A DNA stretch of 64,000 bases from Alphaproteobacteria bacterium (GTDB lineage: Bacteria; Pseudomonadota; Alphaproteobacteria; UBA8366). Below are positions 43,488 through 52,620 of this stretch, piece after piece (position 1 is the stretch's first letter; every line of letters begins with the position of its first letter). The DNA lies in contig JANQKC010000009.1 in the NCBI GenBank assembly GCA_028281325.1, positions 124,001-188,000 of the forward strand. Reading direction: 5' to 3'. The translations under genes and the position numbers were made by a program. A model generated the notes under the pieces. It did no database searches. It was not told the origin of the DNA and saw nothing but the letters and a program-made list of their open reading frames with translations.

Positions 43488-44567
43488 ATGACCGTCAGAG
43501 ACGTCATCAAGACTGCCGGAGAACGCACGATCGCATCCGTGCGCGGCCGGTTTTTCGACGCCCGGCATCGCAAGGAAGCGATGGGCGCCGTCCAGACCAT
43601 CGAACGTCACACGGGACAGCGGCTGACCAAAGCGATGCGGCGCAACGCGGACGATTATGCCGTGTCCGTCTTCGGATCGACGCGGTTCGCGCCGTGGTTC
43701 TATGTCTACGCCATGATCAGCGGCCGTTTCCAAGAGGGCTGGATTCCCGACAATTACTTCGGACGGATCGTCATCCCCGCCGTGAATGGCGGTCTACGCT
43801 TCGTCCCCGACTACAAGACCTTCAGCAACATCGTGCTGAGGACGGAGGCGCTTCCCGACATCGCTTACTATATCGAAGGCGTCTTTTACGACCGGACGAT
43901 GGCCGCCATCGATGCCCGCCATATCCGGGATCTACTGCCCGCGGGGCAAAACGACGTGTTCGTCAAGCAAGACGATTCCGGACGGGGGAGCGGCGTCCAA
44001 CGGATATCCTGCGACGCCTTGAATGCCGAGTTTTGCCGGGGCATCGGGAACTGCGTCATTCAATCCCCCATCGAACAGCATGCCTTCTTCGATGAAATCA
44101 TCACCGGATCCGTCGCGACACTGCGAATCACCACGGTCCGCGAGCCTGACGGATCGTTCCGCCACAGGGCGGCGTATCTACGGCTCGGGCGCAGCGATAC
44201 GGCCTGGATCCAGGCGGACAACACCGTACAAGCCGCCGTTATAAACGACGATGGCGACCTGGACGCCATCGGCTACACCCAGGACTGGCGTTGCTACACA
44301 GCGCATCCGGACACCGGCGTGCCCTTCGAAAACAAACGCATCCCCAAATTTACCAACGCCGTGACGACCTGCGTCGAGCTGCACGCCAAACGGCCGCAAT
44401 TCGCGATCATCGGTTGGGACGTCGCCATCGACCGGGACGAGAAGATCAAGATCATCGAATGGAATGCCGATCATCCGGGCATCAAATTCTCGGAAGCCAC
44501 GACCGGTCCCTGTTTTAGGGGGTTGGGTTGGGAAAACATCCGAACCGCCGGCCTCGAAACGCCCTAG
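43488..44567 (+). CDS. Sugar-transfer-associated ATP-grasp protein
   Basis: A 359-residue protein resembling the sugar-transfer-associated ATP-grasp family. The middle holds DVFVKQDDSGRGSGVQRIS, and the end carries IIGWDVAIDRDEKIKIIEWN followed by NADHPG, where acidic and Asn residues would bind Mg-ATP. Such proteins occur in polysaccharide or cell-envelope loci and may ligate an amino acid or similar group to a sugar or lipid. No glycan cluster surrounds it here. Function is inferred only from family. Confidence 0.75.
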   Translation: MTVRDVIKTAGERTIASVRGRFFDARHRKEAMGAVQTIERHTGQRLTKAMRRNADDYAVSVFGSTRFAPWFYVYAMISGRFQEGWIPDNYFGRIVIPAVNGGLRFVPDYKTFSNIVLRTEALPDIAYYIEGVFYDRTMAAIDARHIRDLLPAGQNDVFVKQDDSGRGSGVQRISCDALNAEFCRGIGNCVIQSPIEQHAFFDEIITGSVATLRITTVREPDGSFRHRAAYLRLGRSDTAWIQADNTVQAAVINDDGDLDAIGYTQDWRCYTAHPDTGVPFENKRIPKFTNAVTTCVELHAKRPQFAIIGWDVAIDRDEKIKIIEWNADHPGIKFSEATTGPCFRGLGWENIRTAGLETP

Positions 44568-44671
44568 GCGATCCGGTACGAAAGCGCCCGAACAACGCGG
44601 CAGGATCCGAAGCGTTTGGGCGAAGAACCACATGCCGAGGTCACGGCCCGTGGCGCATCGGCGCGACGCCA

Positions 44672-45607
44672 CTACGCGATATGGACGATCGCCTTTCCGG
44701 AAATCTCCCGGTTGAACAGACGTTCCGCCAGGATGCCGATCTCATCGAAACGCCCCTCCGCCGCGATATGCGGGTCGAGTGCGCCATCGGCAACCAGCCC
44801 TGCGAGCACGCCCAATCCGTCGCAGGCCGACCGCCGTCCAAATTCGGTAAAGAGATACAGGCCGTACATCCGGGCGCGCCCGACACGGAAAAAGTCGCGC
44901 ACATCGACCGTCGCCGTCTCCCCCGCCGAAACCCCGAAATTCACCAGGATGCCGCCACGGTCGACCAGTTGCAGGCTGTCCGCCAAGACCTCGCCGCCGA
45001 CCGAATCCAGAATGCAATGGAAGGGACCATGATCGACGGCGCCCGTGGCGCGCTCGCCGCAGACCACGTGGTCGGCGCCGGCGCCACGCACGAGGTCGCT
45101 TTGGGACTCGCGACGGACAAGCGCCGTGACGGTGGCGCCCGACAATTTCGCCAATTGGATGGCGAACAACCCGACGCCGCCGGATGCACCCGTCACCAGA
45201 ACACGGCGACCGAGCAACTGGCCGCCCTGCTCCAACGCGTAGAGCGCGGTCAACCCAGCCACCGGCAACGCGGCCGCAGCGGCAAAGGACACCCTGTCCG
45301 GCAACACCGCCATCATCCGCGTCTCGACCGCCGCGTGATCGGCCCAGGATCCGGCGGGCACGATGCCCACGACGCGGCTACCCTCGGCCGGTCCGGTGCC
45401 GTCGGCCGCGGCTTGCGCGATGAAGCCCGCGAGATCCCAGCCAAGATGCGTCCCGGCTGCCTCCCGCCGCGCACGCCGGACCTCGCCCAGGTTGAGAGAA
45501 ACCGCCTTGACCCGCACCAGGGCCTGGTTCGGCGATAGGACCGGGTCCGCCACGTCGGTCACGGCAAGATGCCCGGGTGCGGTCGGGTCGATCAACGCGG
45601 CGCGCAT
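44672..45607 (-). CDS. Zinc-independent quinone oxidoreductase / MDR-family dehydrogenase
   Basis: A 311-residue medium-chain dehydrogenase/reductase. It has the N-terminal GroES-like fold (MRAALIDPTAPGHLAVTDVA), a nucleotide site GRRVLVTGASGGVGLFAIQL and a downstream Rossmann fold. The Cys residues of zinc alcohol dehydrogenases are missing, so it belongs with NADPH:quinone reductases. The start at 45607 has GGAGGAGGAG before the ATG; an open frame continues upstream but lies over the next gene. The TauD gene (copy 3) is 43 bases upstream on the same strand. Confidence 0.88.
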   Translation of the reverse strand: MRAALIDPTAPGHLAVTDVADPVLSPNQALVRVKAVSLNLGEVRRARREAAGTHLGWDLAGFIAQAAADGTGPAEGSRVVGIVPAGSWADHAAVETRMMAVLPDRVSFAAAAALPVAGLTALYALEQGGQLLGRRVLVTGASGGVGLFAIQLAKLSGATVTALVRRESQSDLVRGAGADHVVCGERATGAVDHGPFHCILDSVGGEVLADSLQLVDRGGILVNFGVSAGETATVDVRDFFRVGRARMYGLYLFTEFGRRSACDGLGVLAGLVADGALDPHIAAEGRFDEIGILAERLFNREISGKAIVHIA

Positions 45608-45650
45608 TGGCTCCTCCTCCCGGTTTCCGCCCAGCGATCGGCGAAACCCG

Positions 45651-46466
45651 CTAGTGCGGCGTGTCGCCGCAAATGGTGACGCGATACCCGAACCGCCGTT
45701 GCGGAAAGTAGTCCCACATCGCGTTATGCAGAACGCAGCGGTTATCCCAGAAGGCGATCGAATTCGGCTCCCATTTGAAGCGACATTGCCAAGCGGGTTT
45801 CTCGATATGCCGATACAGCATCTCAAGCAGGGCGTCGCTTTCCTCTTTGGTGAGACCGACGATCTCCGACGTGAAGATGCGGTTGACGAACAGCGCCTTC
45901 CGCCCGGTCTCCGGATGCGTACGGACAACTGGGTGCTCGGCGCGTGGAAACTCCTTCGAGGCGTCATTGGTTCGGGGCCGATAGTGCTCTCCGTCATGGA
46001 CCGCCGTCAGCCCATCGAGGAACCCACGCATCGGTTCGGACAACGCCTCGTAGGCCGCGTACATGTTGGCGAACAAGGTATCGCCGCCGCCGTTTTCCGG
46101 CACTTCGAGCAGATGCAGGATCGACCCCATCGGCGGTTCGGCATCGCAGGTCACATCGGAGTGCCAGTATTGGCCCGAAACCCGCGTGGAGTTCTCGTCG
46201 GCCTTCACGGCGATGACATCCGGGTGCCCTTCCACGGGGTTGCTAGGCTGCGGATGGACATGCAATTTGCCGAAATGCCGGCCGAAATCCTTGTGCTGGT
46301 CCAGCGTGATATCCTGATCGCGGAAGAAAACGACGAAATTGTCGAGCAACGCCGCGTGGATTTCCTCGAACTGGCTGTTGCTGACCCCCGCCGCGATATC
46401 CACGCCGGTGATCTCGGCCCCGATGGTTGGCGTCAGCTTGCGGATTTCAATGGATTGGAGGCTCAT
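45651..46466 (-). CDS. TauD/TfdA-family Fe(II)/2-oxoglutarate dioxygenase (copy 3)
   Basis: A 271-residue dioxygenase. Iron ligands are in GQYWHSDVTCD (HxD) and CVLHNAMWD, with the C-terminal Arg in RFGYRVTICG. The ATG at 46466 (MSLQSIEI) is chosen because it begins the conserved fold. It is probably co-transcribed with the MDR-family dehydrogenase downstream, so the dioxygenase product may be its substrate. Two paralogs are in the window. Confidence 0.9.
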   Translation of the reverse strand: MSLQSIEIRKLTPTIGAEITGVDIAAGVSNSQFEEIHAALLDNFVVFFRDQDITLDQHKDFGRHFGKLHVHPQPSNPVEGHPDVIAVKADENSTRVSGQYWHSDVTCDAEPPMGSILHLLEVPENGGGDTLFANMYAAYEALSEPMRGFLDGLTAVHDGEHYRPRTNDASKEFPRAEHPVVRTHPETGRKALFVNRIFTSEIVGLTKEESDALLEMLYRHIEKPAWQCRFKWEPNSIAFWDNRCVLHNAMWDYFPQRRFGYRVTICGDTPH

Positions 46467-46549
46467 CGCGTTTACTTCCTCTCCGTCATGTCCACGCCAG
46501 TCTAACCCGAACCGGCTTCGAAGGCACATGAAGCACCATGATTACCCCT

Positions 46550-46616
46550 GTCATCCCCGCGAACCAGCGGGATCCATGAGCGCTACAATCTGGATTCCCG
46601 CGTTCGCGGGAATGAC
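46550..46616. repeat. Intergenic inverted repeat, CCCGCGAAAGCGGG family (second copy)
   Basis: A diverged left arm (46550-46575) and a right arm ggattcccgcgttcgcggga (46592 onward), matching the copy at 34410-34477 in layout. The left arm carries substitutions, so it is an older copy. Confidence 0.8.
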
Positions 46617-46747
46617 AAGCCTATGGTCCATCGCCCCCTCCCGCCAAGAAACCAGTCTCTGCCCCTCATTCGCGCCCGCCGCGGCCGATGTTCTATAAAG
46701 GGACGAGCAACCAAATCGATCAGCAGCGTTCAGGGAACAACCGCGCC

Positions 46748-47056
46748 ATGCCAGAAAACGACCCCGCATCGCCCCCCTCCATCGGCGGCGATGCCCTCGA
46801 CGCCATCGTGATTTCGGAGAACGACAATATCGCCGTCTGTCTTCGCGACATCGACGCCAACATCGAGATCTCGATCCGAAGAGGCCAGGAAATGTTCTCT
46901 CTTGCGGTGGTCGATCCCATTCCCCGCGGACACAAAGTCGCCGTCCGGCAGATCGCCGAGGGCGACAAGGTTCTGAAATACGGCGAGGTCATCGGACAGG
47001 CGTCCAAAAGCATCGGCGTTGGGAATCACGTGCATGTCCACAACGTCGTCGACTGA
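46748..47056 (+). CDS. UxaA-type dehydratase, small (SAF-domain) subunit
   Basis: A 102-residue protein. The second half (RGHKVAVRQIAEGDKVLKYG, EVIGQASKSIGVGNHVHVHN) is the SAF domain found at the N-terminus of altronate and galactarate dehydratases. Here it is a separate gene 39 bases before the large subunit, so the two form one enzyme. It would dehydrate a sugar acid, or a related hydroxy acid, with an iron cofactor. Confidence 0.88.
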   Translation: MPENDPASPPSIGGDALDAIVISENDNIAVCLRDIDANIEISIRRGQEMFSLAVVDPIPRGHKVAVRQIAEGDKVLKYGEVIGQASKSIGVGNHVHVHNVVD

Positions 47057-47095
47057 TCCGACCTGAGACTCGACCAGCAAGGAGTATTCCAAGAA

Positions 47096-48253
47096 ATGTT
47101 CTTCGGTTACCCACGAAGCGACGGCAGCGTCGGCGTCCGAAACCGCATCGGCATCATCTCGCTGATGGACAACTGCAACGGCCTCGCCCAAAAAATCAAT
47201 CAGAACGTACGCGGCACGGACCTGGTAACCGACCTGTTCGGCCGTAAACTGATTGGGCGCAACCATGAAATGCGGCTCAAGGCGATTCACGGGATGGCGA
47301 TGAATCCCAACCTGGCGGGCGTCGTCCTGATCTCGCTGCACAGCACCTCGACCGACACTTTCGCCGGACCGATCGCCGCGGCCGGCAAGGACGTCGAATG
47401 CATCGCGTTCCAGGACGAATGCAGCACGTGGCGAACCGTCGAAAAAGGTATCGTCGCGGCGGCCAAGCTGGTCCGGAAACATTCCGCCACGCAGCGCAGC
47501 GAGCAGCCGCTGTCCAAGCTCATCTTCGGGGTGGAATGCGGCGGATCGGACTTCAGCAGCGGCATCTCCGGCAACCCGGCGCTCGGACACGCGGCGGACC
47601 TGTTGATGGACGCGGGCGGCTCGGTCGTGCTGTCGGAAACCGCCGAGATCATGGGCGCCGAACACCTGCTCGCCGAACGGTCGGTCAACCAGGACGTGGC
47701 GGCCAAGATCGTCCAGGCGATCGCCGACATGGAGGAAATGTCCCGGATGGGCGGCGTCGAGGATATCCGCAAGACCAACCCGTCGGCGGACAATATTAAG
47801 GGCGGCCTCACCACCTTGGCGGAAAAGGCCTTGGGCGCGGTCAAGAAGGCCGGCACCAAGCCGCTGCAAGGCGTGGTCGACTATTGCGAACCGGTCGTCC
47901 CCGAGCCGCCGGGGTTCTATTTCATGAGCACCCCGGCGCCCGCGTGCGAATCCATGACCGGGCTGGCGGCGGGCGGCGCGCAGATCATCGGGTTCAACAC
48001 GGGCCTGGGCCAGCCGTCCTCGCATCCCTTCTCGCCAACGATCAAGATCACCGGCAATCCGCATGCCGCCGCGCGCGGCTTCGACGATCTGGACGTCGAC
48101 GTCAGCGAGATCATGTCCGGCAGCATGACGATCGAGGAAGGCGGGCAACTGATCTACGACGAACTGCTGCGGGTCGCGAACGGGCAATACACCTATACCG
48201 AACTCTACGAAACCGGGCAGTCGACGATCGGCGTCGCCGGCGCGAGTTTCTGA
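47096..48253 (+). CDS. UxaA-type dehydratase, large subunit
   Basis: A 385-residue protein matching the C-terminal catalytic part of the UxaA/GarD family. It has FFGYPRSDGSVGVRNRIGII at the start, FGVEC-GGSD and the CESMTGLAAGGAQ region. Several conserved Cys and His may bind iron. It pairs with the SAF-domain subunit just upstream. The sugar acid is not clear; the enoyl-CoA hydratase 17 bases downstream suggests a non-standard pathway. Confidence 0.88.
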   Translation: MFFGYPRSDGSVGVRNRIGIISLMDNCNGLAQKINQNVRGTDLVTDLFGRKLIGRNHEMRLKAIHGMAMNPNLAGVVLISLHSTSTDTFAGPIAAAGKDVECIAFQDECSTWRTVEKGIVAAAKLVRKHSATQRSEQPLSKLIFGVECGGSDFSSGISGNPALGHAADLLMDAGGSVVLSETAEIMGAEHLLAERSVNQDVAAKIVQAIADMEEMSRMGGVEDIRKTNPSADNIKGGLTTLAEKALGAVKKAGTKPLQGVVDYCEPVVPEPPGFYFMSTPAPACESMTGLAAGGAQIIGFNTGLGQPSSHPFSPTIKITGNPHAAARGFDDLDVDVSEIMSGSMTIEEGGQLIYDELLRVANGQYTYTELYETGQSTIGVAGASF

Positions 48254-48270
48254 ATACCGGGAGGAAGCGC

Positions 48271-49065
48271 GTGAGCACCGATACCCTGCTGTTCGAGGTC
48301 ACGGACCGCGTCGCCGTCATCACCCTGAACCGGCCGGCGCAACGCAACGCCATCAACCAGGACATGGGGGCGAAGCTGATGGACCGCCTGGCCGCGGTGC
48401 GCGCGGACCCGGATATCCGCGTCGCGGTCCTGACCGGCGCCGGCGGTACGTTCAGCGCGGGCGCCGACTTGAAGGAACGCGCCTCCGGCGGCGGCCAGCG
48501 CAGCCAAGACAATTCGCCGTCCTCGGTCATCGAGGCGAATCCCGACGCGCGGTGGTCGACGATGACATTCGAGAAACCGCTGATCGCCGCGATCGACGGC
48601 TATTGCCTCGCGGGCGGCATGGAACTGGCGCTCGCCGCCGACATCAGGGTCTGTTCGACCGAGGCCCAGTTCGGACTGCCGGAGATCACCCACGGGTTCT
48701 TTCCCGGCGGCGGCGGCCCGCAGCGCCTGGCGCGCAGCATCCCGCAATCCATGGCGATGGAACTCGTCCTGACCGGCGACCGCATCGACGCCGAGACGGC
48801 GCTGCGGGTCGGTATCGTCAGCCGCATGGTGCCCGCCGACGATCTGATGCCGACAGCGCTGAAGATCGCGACGCGCATCGCGGGTCACGCCCCGCTCGCG
48901 GTCAAGGCCGCCAAGGAAGTCACCCAAGCGGCGTTGGACGAAACCTTCGACCGGGCGATGCGGCTTGGCGGCGCGTTGCGCTGGGTCGTCGGACAAACCG
49001 AGGACGCGAAGGAAGGCCCCCGGGCCTTCGCCGAAAAACGCGCCCCTCGCTATAAGGGCCAGTAG
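48271..49065 (+). CDS. Enoyl-CoA hydratase/isomerase family protein
   Basis: A 264-residue crotonase. VAVITLNRPAQRNAINQDMG, GGTFSAGADLKE, the oxyanion segment AAIDGYCLAGGMELALAADI and FGLPEITHGFFPGGGGPQRL are typical. The start is GTG at 48271, with GGGAGGAAG before it. It follows the UxaA genes by 17 bases, so an operon is likely. A Glu in the LPEITHG segment could be one catalytic residue; exact substrate unknown. Confidence 0.9.
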   Translation: MSTDTLLFEVTDRVAVITLNRPAQRNAINQDMGAKLMDRLAAVRADPDIRVAVLTGAGGTFSAGADLKERASGGGQRSQDNSPSSVIEANPDARWSTMTFEKPLIAAIDGYCLAGGMELALAADIRVCSTEAQFGLPEITHGFFPGGGGPQRLARSIPQSMAMELVLTGDRIDAETALRVGIVSRMVPADDLMPTALKIATRIAGHAPLAVKAAKEVTQAALDETFDRAMRLGGALRWVVGQTEDAKEGPRAFAEKRAPRYKGQ

Positions 49066-49174
49066 CCATCGACGCGTGTTTCCGCGCGAACCGCCAGCGT
49101 CAATATTGGTCGAACACGTATGTATGTCACGAGATCGGTGTCGTCACGACGATGGGTCTTCACGGTCGCCGAAA

Positions 49175-49262
49175 TGCTTCGTCCCTCGACACGCTCGGGA
49201 TGAGGAGGCTCAGCATGAGGGCTGATCTGGGACCTCGGCCTGACCCTGAGCTTGTCGAACGG
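49175..49262. repeat. Intergenic repeat, CGACAAGCTCAG family (copy 3)
   Basis: Contains CGTCCCTCGACACGCTCGGG and CCTGAGCTTGTCGAAC with a CTCAGCATGAGG stretch between. It lies between the enoyl-CoA hydratase and the convergent VOC gene. The remaining 100 bases of this spacer show nothing else. Confidence 0.7.
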
Positions 49263-49303
49263 TCTTTGCGATGGGAGCCCACGCCAGCAAACGTTGTGAC
49301 GCG

Positions 49304-49675
49304 CTAGACGTGCTGGTCGACCAGGATCGGATTGCCGTCCGGGTCGACGATGACGAAACTCGCCGGCCCCGTCGTCGTCTCGTCCGCCTCTTTCTCGAAG
49401 GAGACGCCGTCCTCCTTCAGGCGCTTCTGGATATCGCGCACGTCCTCGAAGTCGTCGAGCGGCGTCCCGTCCGGTCCGAAGCCGGGATTGAAGGTCAGGA
49501 TGTTCTTGTCGAACATGCCTTGAAACAGACCCACGACACAGTCGCCATTCGTGAGAACCACCCAGTTCTCAGTCTCGTCCCCTTCGATCTTGCTGAACCC
49601 CAGTTTCGAATAAAAGGCTTTCGAGGCGGCAAGGTCTTTAACGGTCAAACTGATGGAAAATGCGCCAAGGCTCAT
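49304..49675 (-). CDS. VOC-family (glyoxalase/bleomycin-resistance-like) protein
   Basis: A 123-residue single VOC domain. It has FSISLTVKDLAASKAFYSKL at the start and VIVDPDGNPILVDQH at the end. VOC proteins are metal-dependent lyases, dioxygenases or binding proteins; the ligand cannot be read. AAAAGGA precedes the ATG. It follows the pabBC gene by 24 bases on the same strand. Confidence 0.9.
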   Translation of the reverse strand: MSLGAFSISLTVKDLAASKAFYSKLGFSKIEGDETENWVVLTNGDCVVGLFQGMFDKNILTFNPGFGPDGTPLDDFEDVRDIQKRLKEDGVSFEKEADETTTGPASFVIVDPDGNPILVDQHV

Positions 49676-49699
49676 GGTTCGATTCCTTTTCTTGTGAAA

Positions 49700-51520
49700 C
49701 TAGGATGCCCGCCGTTTCAGCAATGACGTATCGACCGGCTCGGCGCGCACGAGCCCGCGCACCGAGTTGCCGAGATAGACCCGGTCGGCCGCTTCCAAAT
49801 CCGCCGGCGTCAGAATTGCTTCTTCGATCGCGCAATCGGGATCGGCCAACAAGGCGCGGCGTAGCGTGCCGTCCAGCAGGCCGCAGGCGAGCGGCGGCGT
49901 CAACAAGCGGCCGTCCCGCTCGATGAAGATGTTGGTGTAGCTGCCTTCGGTCAGTTCGCCCTTCTCGTTCACGAACACCGCTTCGTCGCAACCGGTTTCG
50001 CGCATCAGCCGCTCGCGCGTCCGGTCGTAGAACTGCCGCCGCGTCGTCTTGTGGAAGAGGAACCGATTGGCGCTGTCGGTCGGCTCGTCGGCGATGACAT
50101 ACCGCGTTCTTGCGTCAGGCGACGGCGGGTCGACGGCAACATTCGTCACGTCGACGCGGCCATCTTCATCCAGCGTCAACCGCACCCGATGACACGGCCC
50201 CTCCAACGCTTCGGCGACGCCATCCAAGATGTTTCGGACCGCATCCAAGTCGCACGCAAATCCGAAATAGGCGGCCGATCGTGACAACCGCTCCAGATGC
50301 TCGTCCAGAAGATAATAACCGCCATCGCGATCCCAGCGCATCGTCTCGATCAAGTCGAACTGAGCGTTGCGGCCCGTCATGAAACGCGCCTTCAGCAGGC
50401 ATTCCGCGAATTCGGCGGGGCCGTCGGAATCGTAGACGATCCCGCTGCCGATACCCAGCTCGCCCCGGCCCGACCCGTCGAGCATGATCGTGCGGATCGC
50501 GACATTCAGATCCACGTCGCCGTTCGGCGCAATCATGCCGACCGCGCCGGTGTAGACGCCGCGCGGCTCCGTTTCCAACTCGCGGATGATCTGCATCGCC
50601 CGAATCTTCGGCGCGCCGGTCACCGACCCACAGGGGAAAATGCTTCGGATCAACGCCGGCAGGTCGACGTCCGGGCGCAGGCGGGCCGATACGCCCGACG
50701 TCATCTGATGCAGGCTGCGAAAGGTCTCGACGCGGAACATGTCATGCACCGTTACCGAGCCGATCTCCGCGAGCCGCCCGAGGTCGTTGCGCATCAAGTC
50801 GAGGATCATGAGATTCTCGGCCCGCGATTTCTCGTCAGCGGCCAGCGCCGCCTTCAGGTCCCGGTCTTCGTCCAGGGTCCGTCCGCGCGGCGCGGTTCCT
50901 TTCATCGGGCGCATCCAAGCCGCACCGTCCCGCGTCCGCAGGAATAGCTCGGGCGACAAAGACAGGACATGAAAATCCTCCGCCCCGATCAACGCCGCAT
51001 GGGCCACCCGCTGTTCGCGCCGCAAATCGTTATAGAAAGCAACGGGATCGCCGGAAAACTCGAAGCGGTGCTTGAAGGTCAGATTGATCTGATACACGTC
51101 GCCCGCGGCGATGTAATTCTTCACCCGATCGAAACCGGCCAGATAAGCATCCCGGTCGATCGACAGTGTCAGATCGCCGACGGCATAAGACGACGTCCCG
51201 GGCTGGAGCGGCGGCCCGTCGACCGTGGAAATCTCCCGACACCGCGAAAAGACGCCCATCCAGATCAGCGGCTGTTCCCGATGCGGCGGCAACAGGGGAA
51301 GCAAAGCCGGCTCCAAAGCGTAGCCCAATTCATAGGACAGAAATCCGGCCAGCGCGTATCCATCCGCCGTCGCCGCCGCCATCGCGTCCAACGCCGCCGG
51401 CACATCCGCCGGCGCATCGCAGCGGATAACCCGGATCGGGTCGACGAACAGTCGGGCCGGCCGGGCCGGGTCCAGATGATCTTCCAGCAAGACATACGGC
51501 GTGGCGGGTATGCCGGTCAT
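49700..51520 (-). CDS. pabBC: Aminodeoxychorismate synthase component I fused to 4-amino-4-deoxychorismate lyase
   Basis: A 606-residue fusion. Residues 1-370 are PabB (chorismate-binding fold): FLSYELGYALEP, YQINLTFKHRFEF, the active Lys motif RPMKGTAPRG and the C-terminal GSGIVYDSDGPAEF. Residues about 380-606 are PabC, a PLP-fold lyase: GYYLLDEHLERLSRSA, the Lys region HKTTRRQFYDRTRE, and NEKGELTEGSYTNIFIERDG. Together they turn chorismate and ammonia into p-aminobenzoate for folate. The glutaminase subunit PabA is not in the window. The start overlaps the stop of the GT4 gene by 4 bases (ATGA). Confidence 0.93.
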   Translation of the reverse strand: MTGIPATPYVLLEDHLDPARPARLFVDPIRVIRCDAPADVPAALDAMAAATADGYALAGFLSYELGYALEPALLPLLPPHREQPLIWMGVFSRCREISTVDGPPLQPGTSSYAVGDLTLSIDRDAYLAGFDRVKNYIAAGDVYQINLTFKHRFEFSGDPVAFYNDLRREQRVAHAALIGAEDFHVLSLSPELFLRTRDGAAWMRPMKGTAPRGRTLDEDRDLKAALAADEKSRAENLMILDLMRNDLGRLAEIGSVTVHDMFRVETFRSLHQMTSGVSARLRPDVDLPALIRSIFPCGSVTGAPKIRAMQIIRELETEPRGVYTGAVGMIAPNGDVDLNVAIRTIMLDGSGRGELGIGSGIVYDSDGPAEFAECLLKARFMTGRNAQFDLIETMRWDRDGGYYLLDEHLERLSRSAAYFGFACDLDAVRNILDGVAEALEGPCHRVRLTLDEDGRVDVTNVAVDPPSPDARTRYVIADEPTDSANRFLFHKTTRRQFYDRTRERLMRETGCDEAVFVNEKGELTEGSYTNIFIERDGRLLTPPLACGLLDGTLRRALLADPDCAIEEAILTPADLEAADRVYLGNSVRGLVRAEPVDTSLLKRRAS

Positions 51521-52620
51521 TGGACCGCCGCGTCGACCGCCGTCGCATTGTGAAGGGCTTCGAAGGCGCCGATACTGCGCCGCAACCCGAATGACCGCTC
51601 GATCTGAGCCCGCGCCTTTTCGCCAAGGTCGCGGCGAAGGCCGGCATCGTCCCGAAGCCGGGCGAGCGCCGACGCCAGCGCGTCCGGGTCGCGCGGCGGG
51701 ACCACCAATCCGGCGTCACCGATGATCCGGGCCGCGTCGCCCACATCGGTCGCCACGACGGGCAAGCCGCTGGCCATCGCCTCGCCGATCGCGTTGGAGA
51801 AACCTTCGCCAAAATGCGACGGGCTGACCAACGCATCCACAGCCGACAGCAGTTTTGGGACGTCATCACGCTCGCCAAGGGGCATGACGCGGGTCTTCCC
51901 GGCCAAGGCCTCGGTACCCGCGCCGATGACCAGGCAGTCGACGTCCCGGGTCCGCCGCACGGCGGCGAGCAAGGTCTCGTGGCCTTTCATCCTGTCGAAG
52001 CGCGCCACGGTTGCGATCACGAAGGCGTCTTCGGAAAGGCCCAGTTCCTGCCGAACCTGTTTGCCCGCCATGCCGTCCGGCGCGAAAGCGCCGGTATCGA
52101 ACCCATTGTCGATGACCACGCTATGCCGCGGCCGATAGCCGAGCTTGCGGTGTGCGACTTGGCCGGCCTTCGAATTGAACACCACCCCATCGGCGAACCG
52201 GGACAGCAACGCGCAAAGCCGCACGACGATGCGCAGCGACACCGGATAAGCCCCCAGGTCCACATCCGAGCACCGCACGCCCCAATACAACCGCGTTTGC
52301 CGACGGCGCCCGGAAAGAAACAACGCCAGCAGGGCAACGAGGTCGGCATGATACATCCAGCTCTGGATGACCGCCGGCTTTTCGCGTCGAATGATCCCGG
52401 CCAAGCGAAACAGCGCGACAGGGTTGGGAATCCCCCGACGCAGGCCGAGATCCCGGACCGTTACGCCGGCGCTCAGCAGCCGGTCCCGTTGCGATCCGCC
52501 CGGCGACAGGCTCACCACAGTCGGCGACGCACCATCCTGGTGTTGCGCGATACACAGGTTCGCCAGCATGCGCTCCGCGCCGCCGGTATCCAGCCCGGTG
52601 ATGACATGCATCACCGTCAT
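51517..52620 (-). CDS. Glycosyltransferase family 4
   Basis: A 367-residue GT-B glycosyltransferase. It has a Gly-rich N-terminal loop (MHVITGLDTGGAERML), the C-terminal donor-binding motif EX7E (GEGFSNAIGEAMASGLPVVA) and VARFDRMKGHETLL. The ATG at 52620 (MTVMHVI) starts the fold; an open extension upstream of 65 codons has no likeness. It transfers a sugar from a nucleotide donor to an unknown acceptor. It is coupled to pabBC. Confidence 0.9.
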   Translation of the reverse strand: MTVMHVITGLDTGGAERMLANLCIAQHQDGASPTVVSLSPGGSQRDRLLSAGVTVRDLGLRRGIPNPVALFRLAGIIRREKPAVIQSWMYHADLVALLALFLSGRRRQTRLYWGVRCSDVDLGAYPVSLRIVVRLCALLSRFADGVVFNSKAGQVAHRKLGYRPRHSVVIDNGFDTGAFAPDGMAGKQVRQELGLSEDAFVIATVARFDRMKGHETLLAAVRRTRDVDCLVIGAGTEALAGKTRVMPLGERDDVPKLLSAVDALVSPSHFGEGFSNAIGEAMASGLPVVATDVGDAARIIGDAGLVVPPRDPDALASALARLRDDAGLRRDLGEKARAQIERSFGLRRSIGAFEALHNATAVDAAVQ

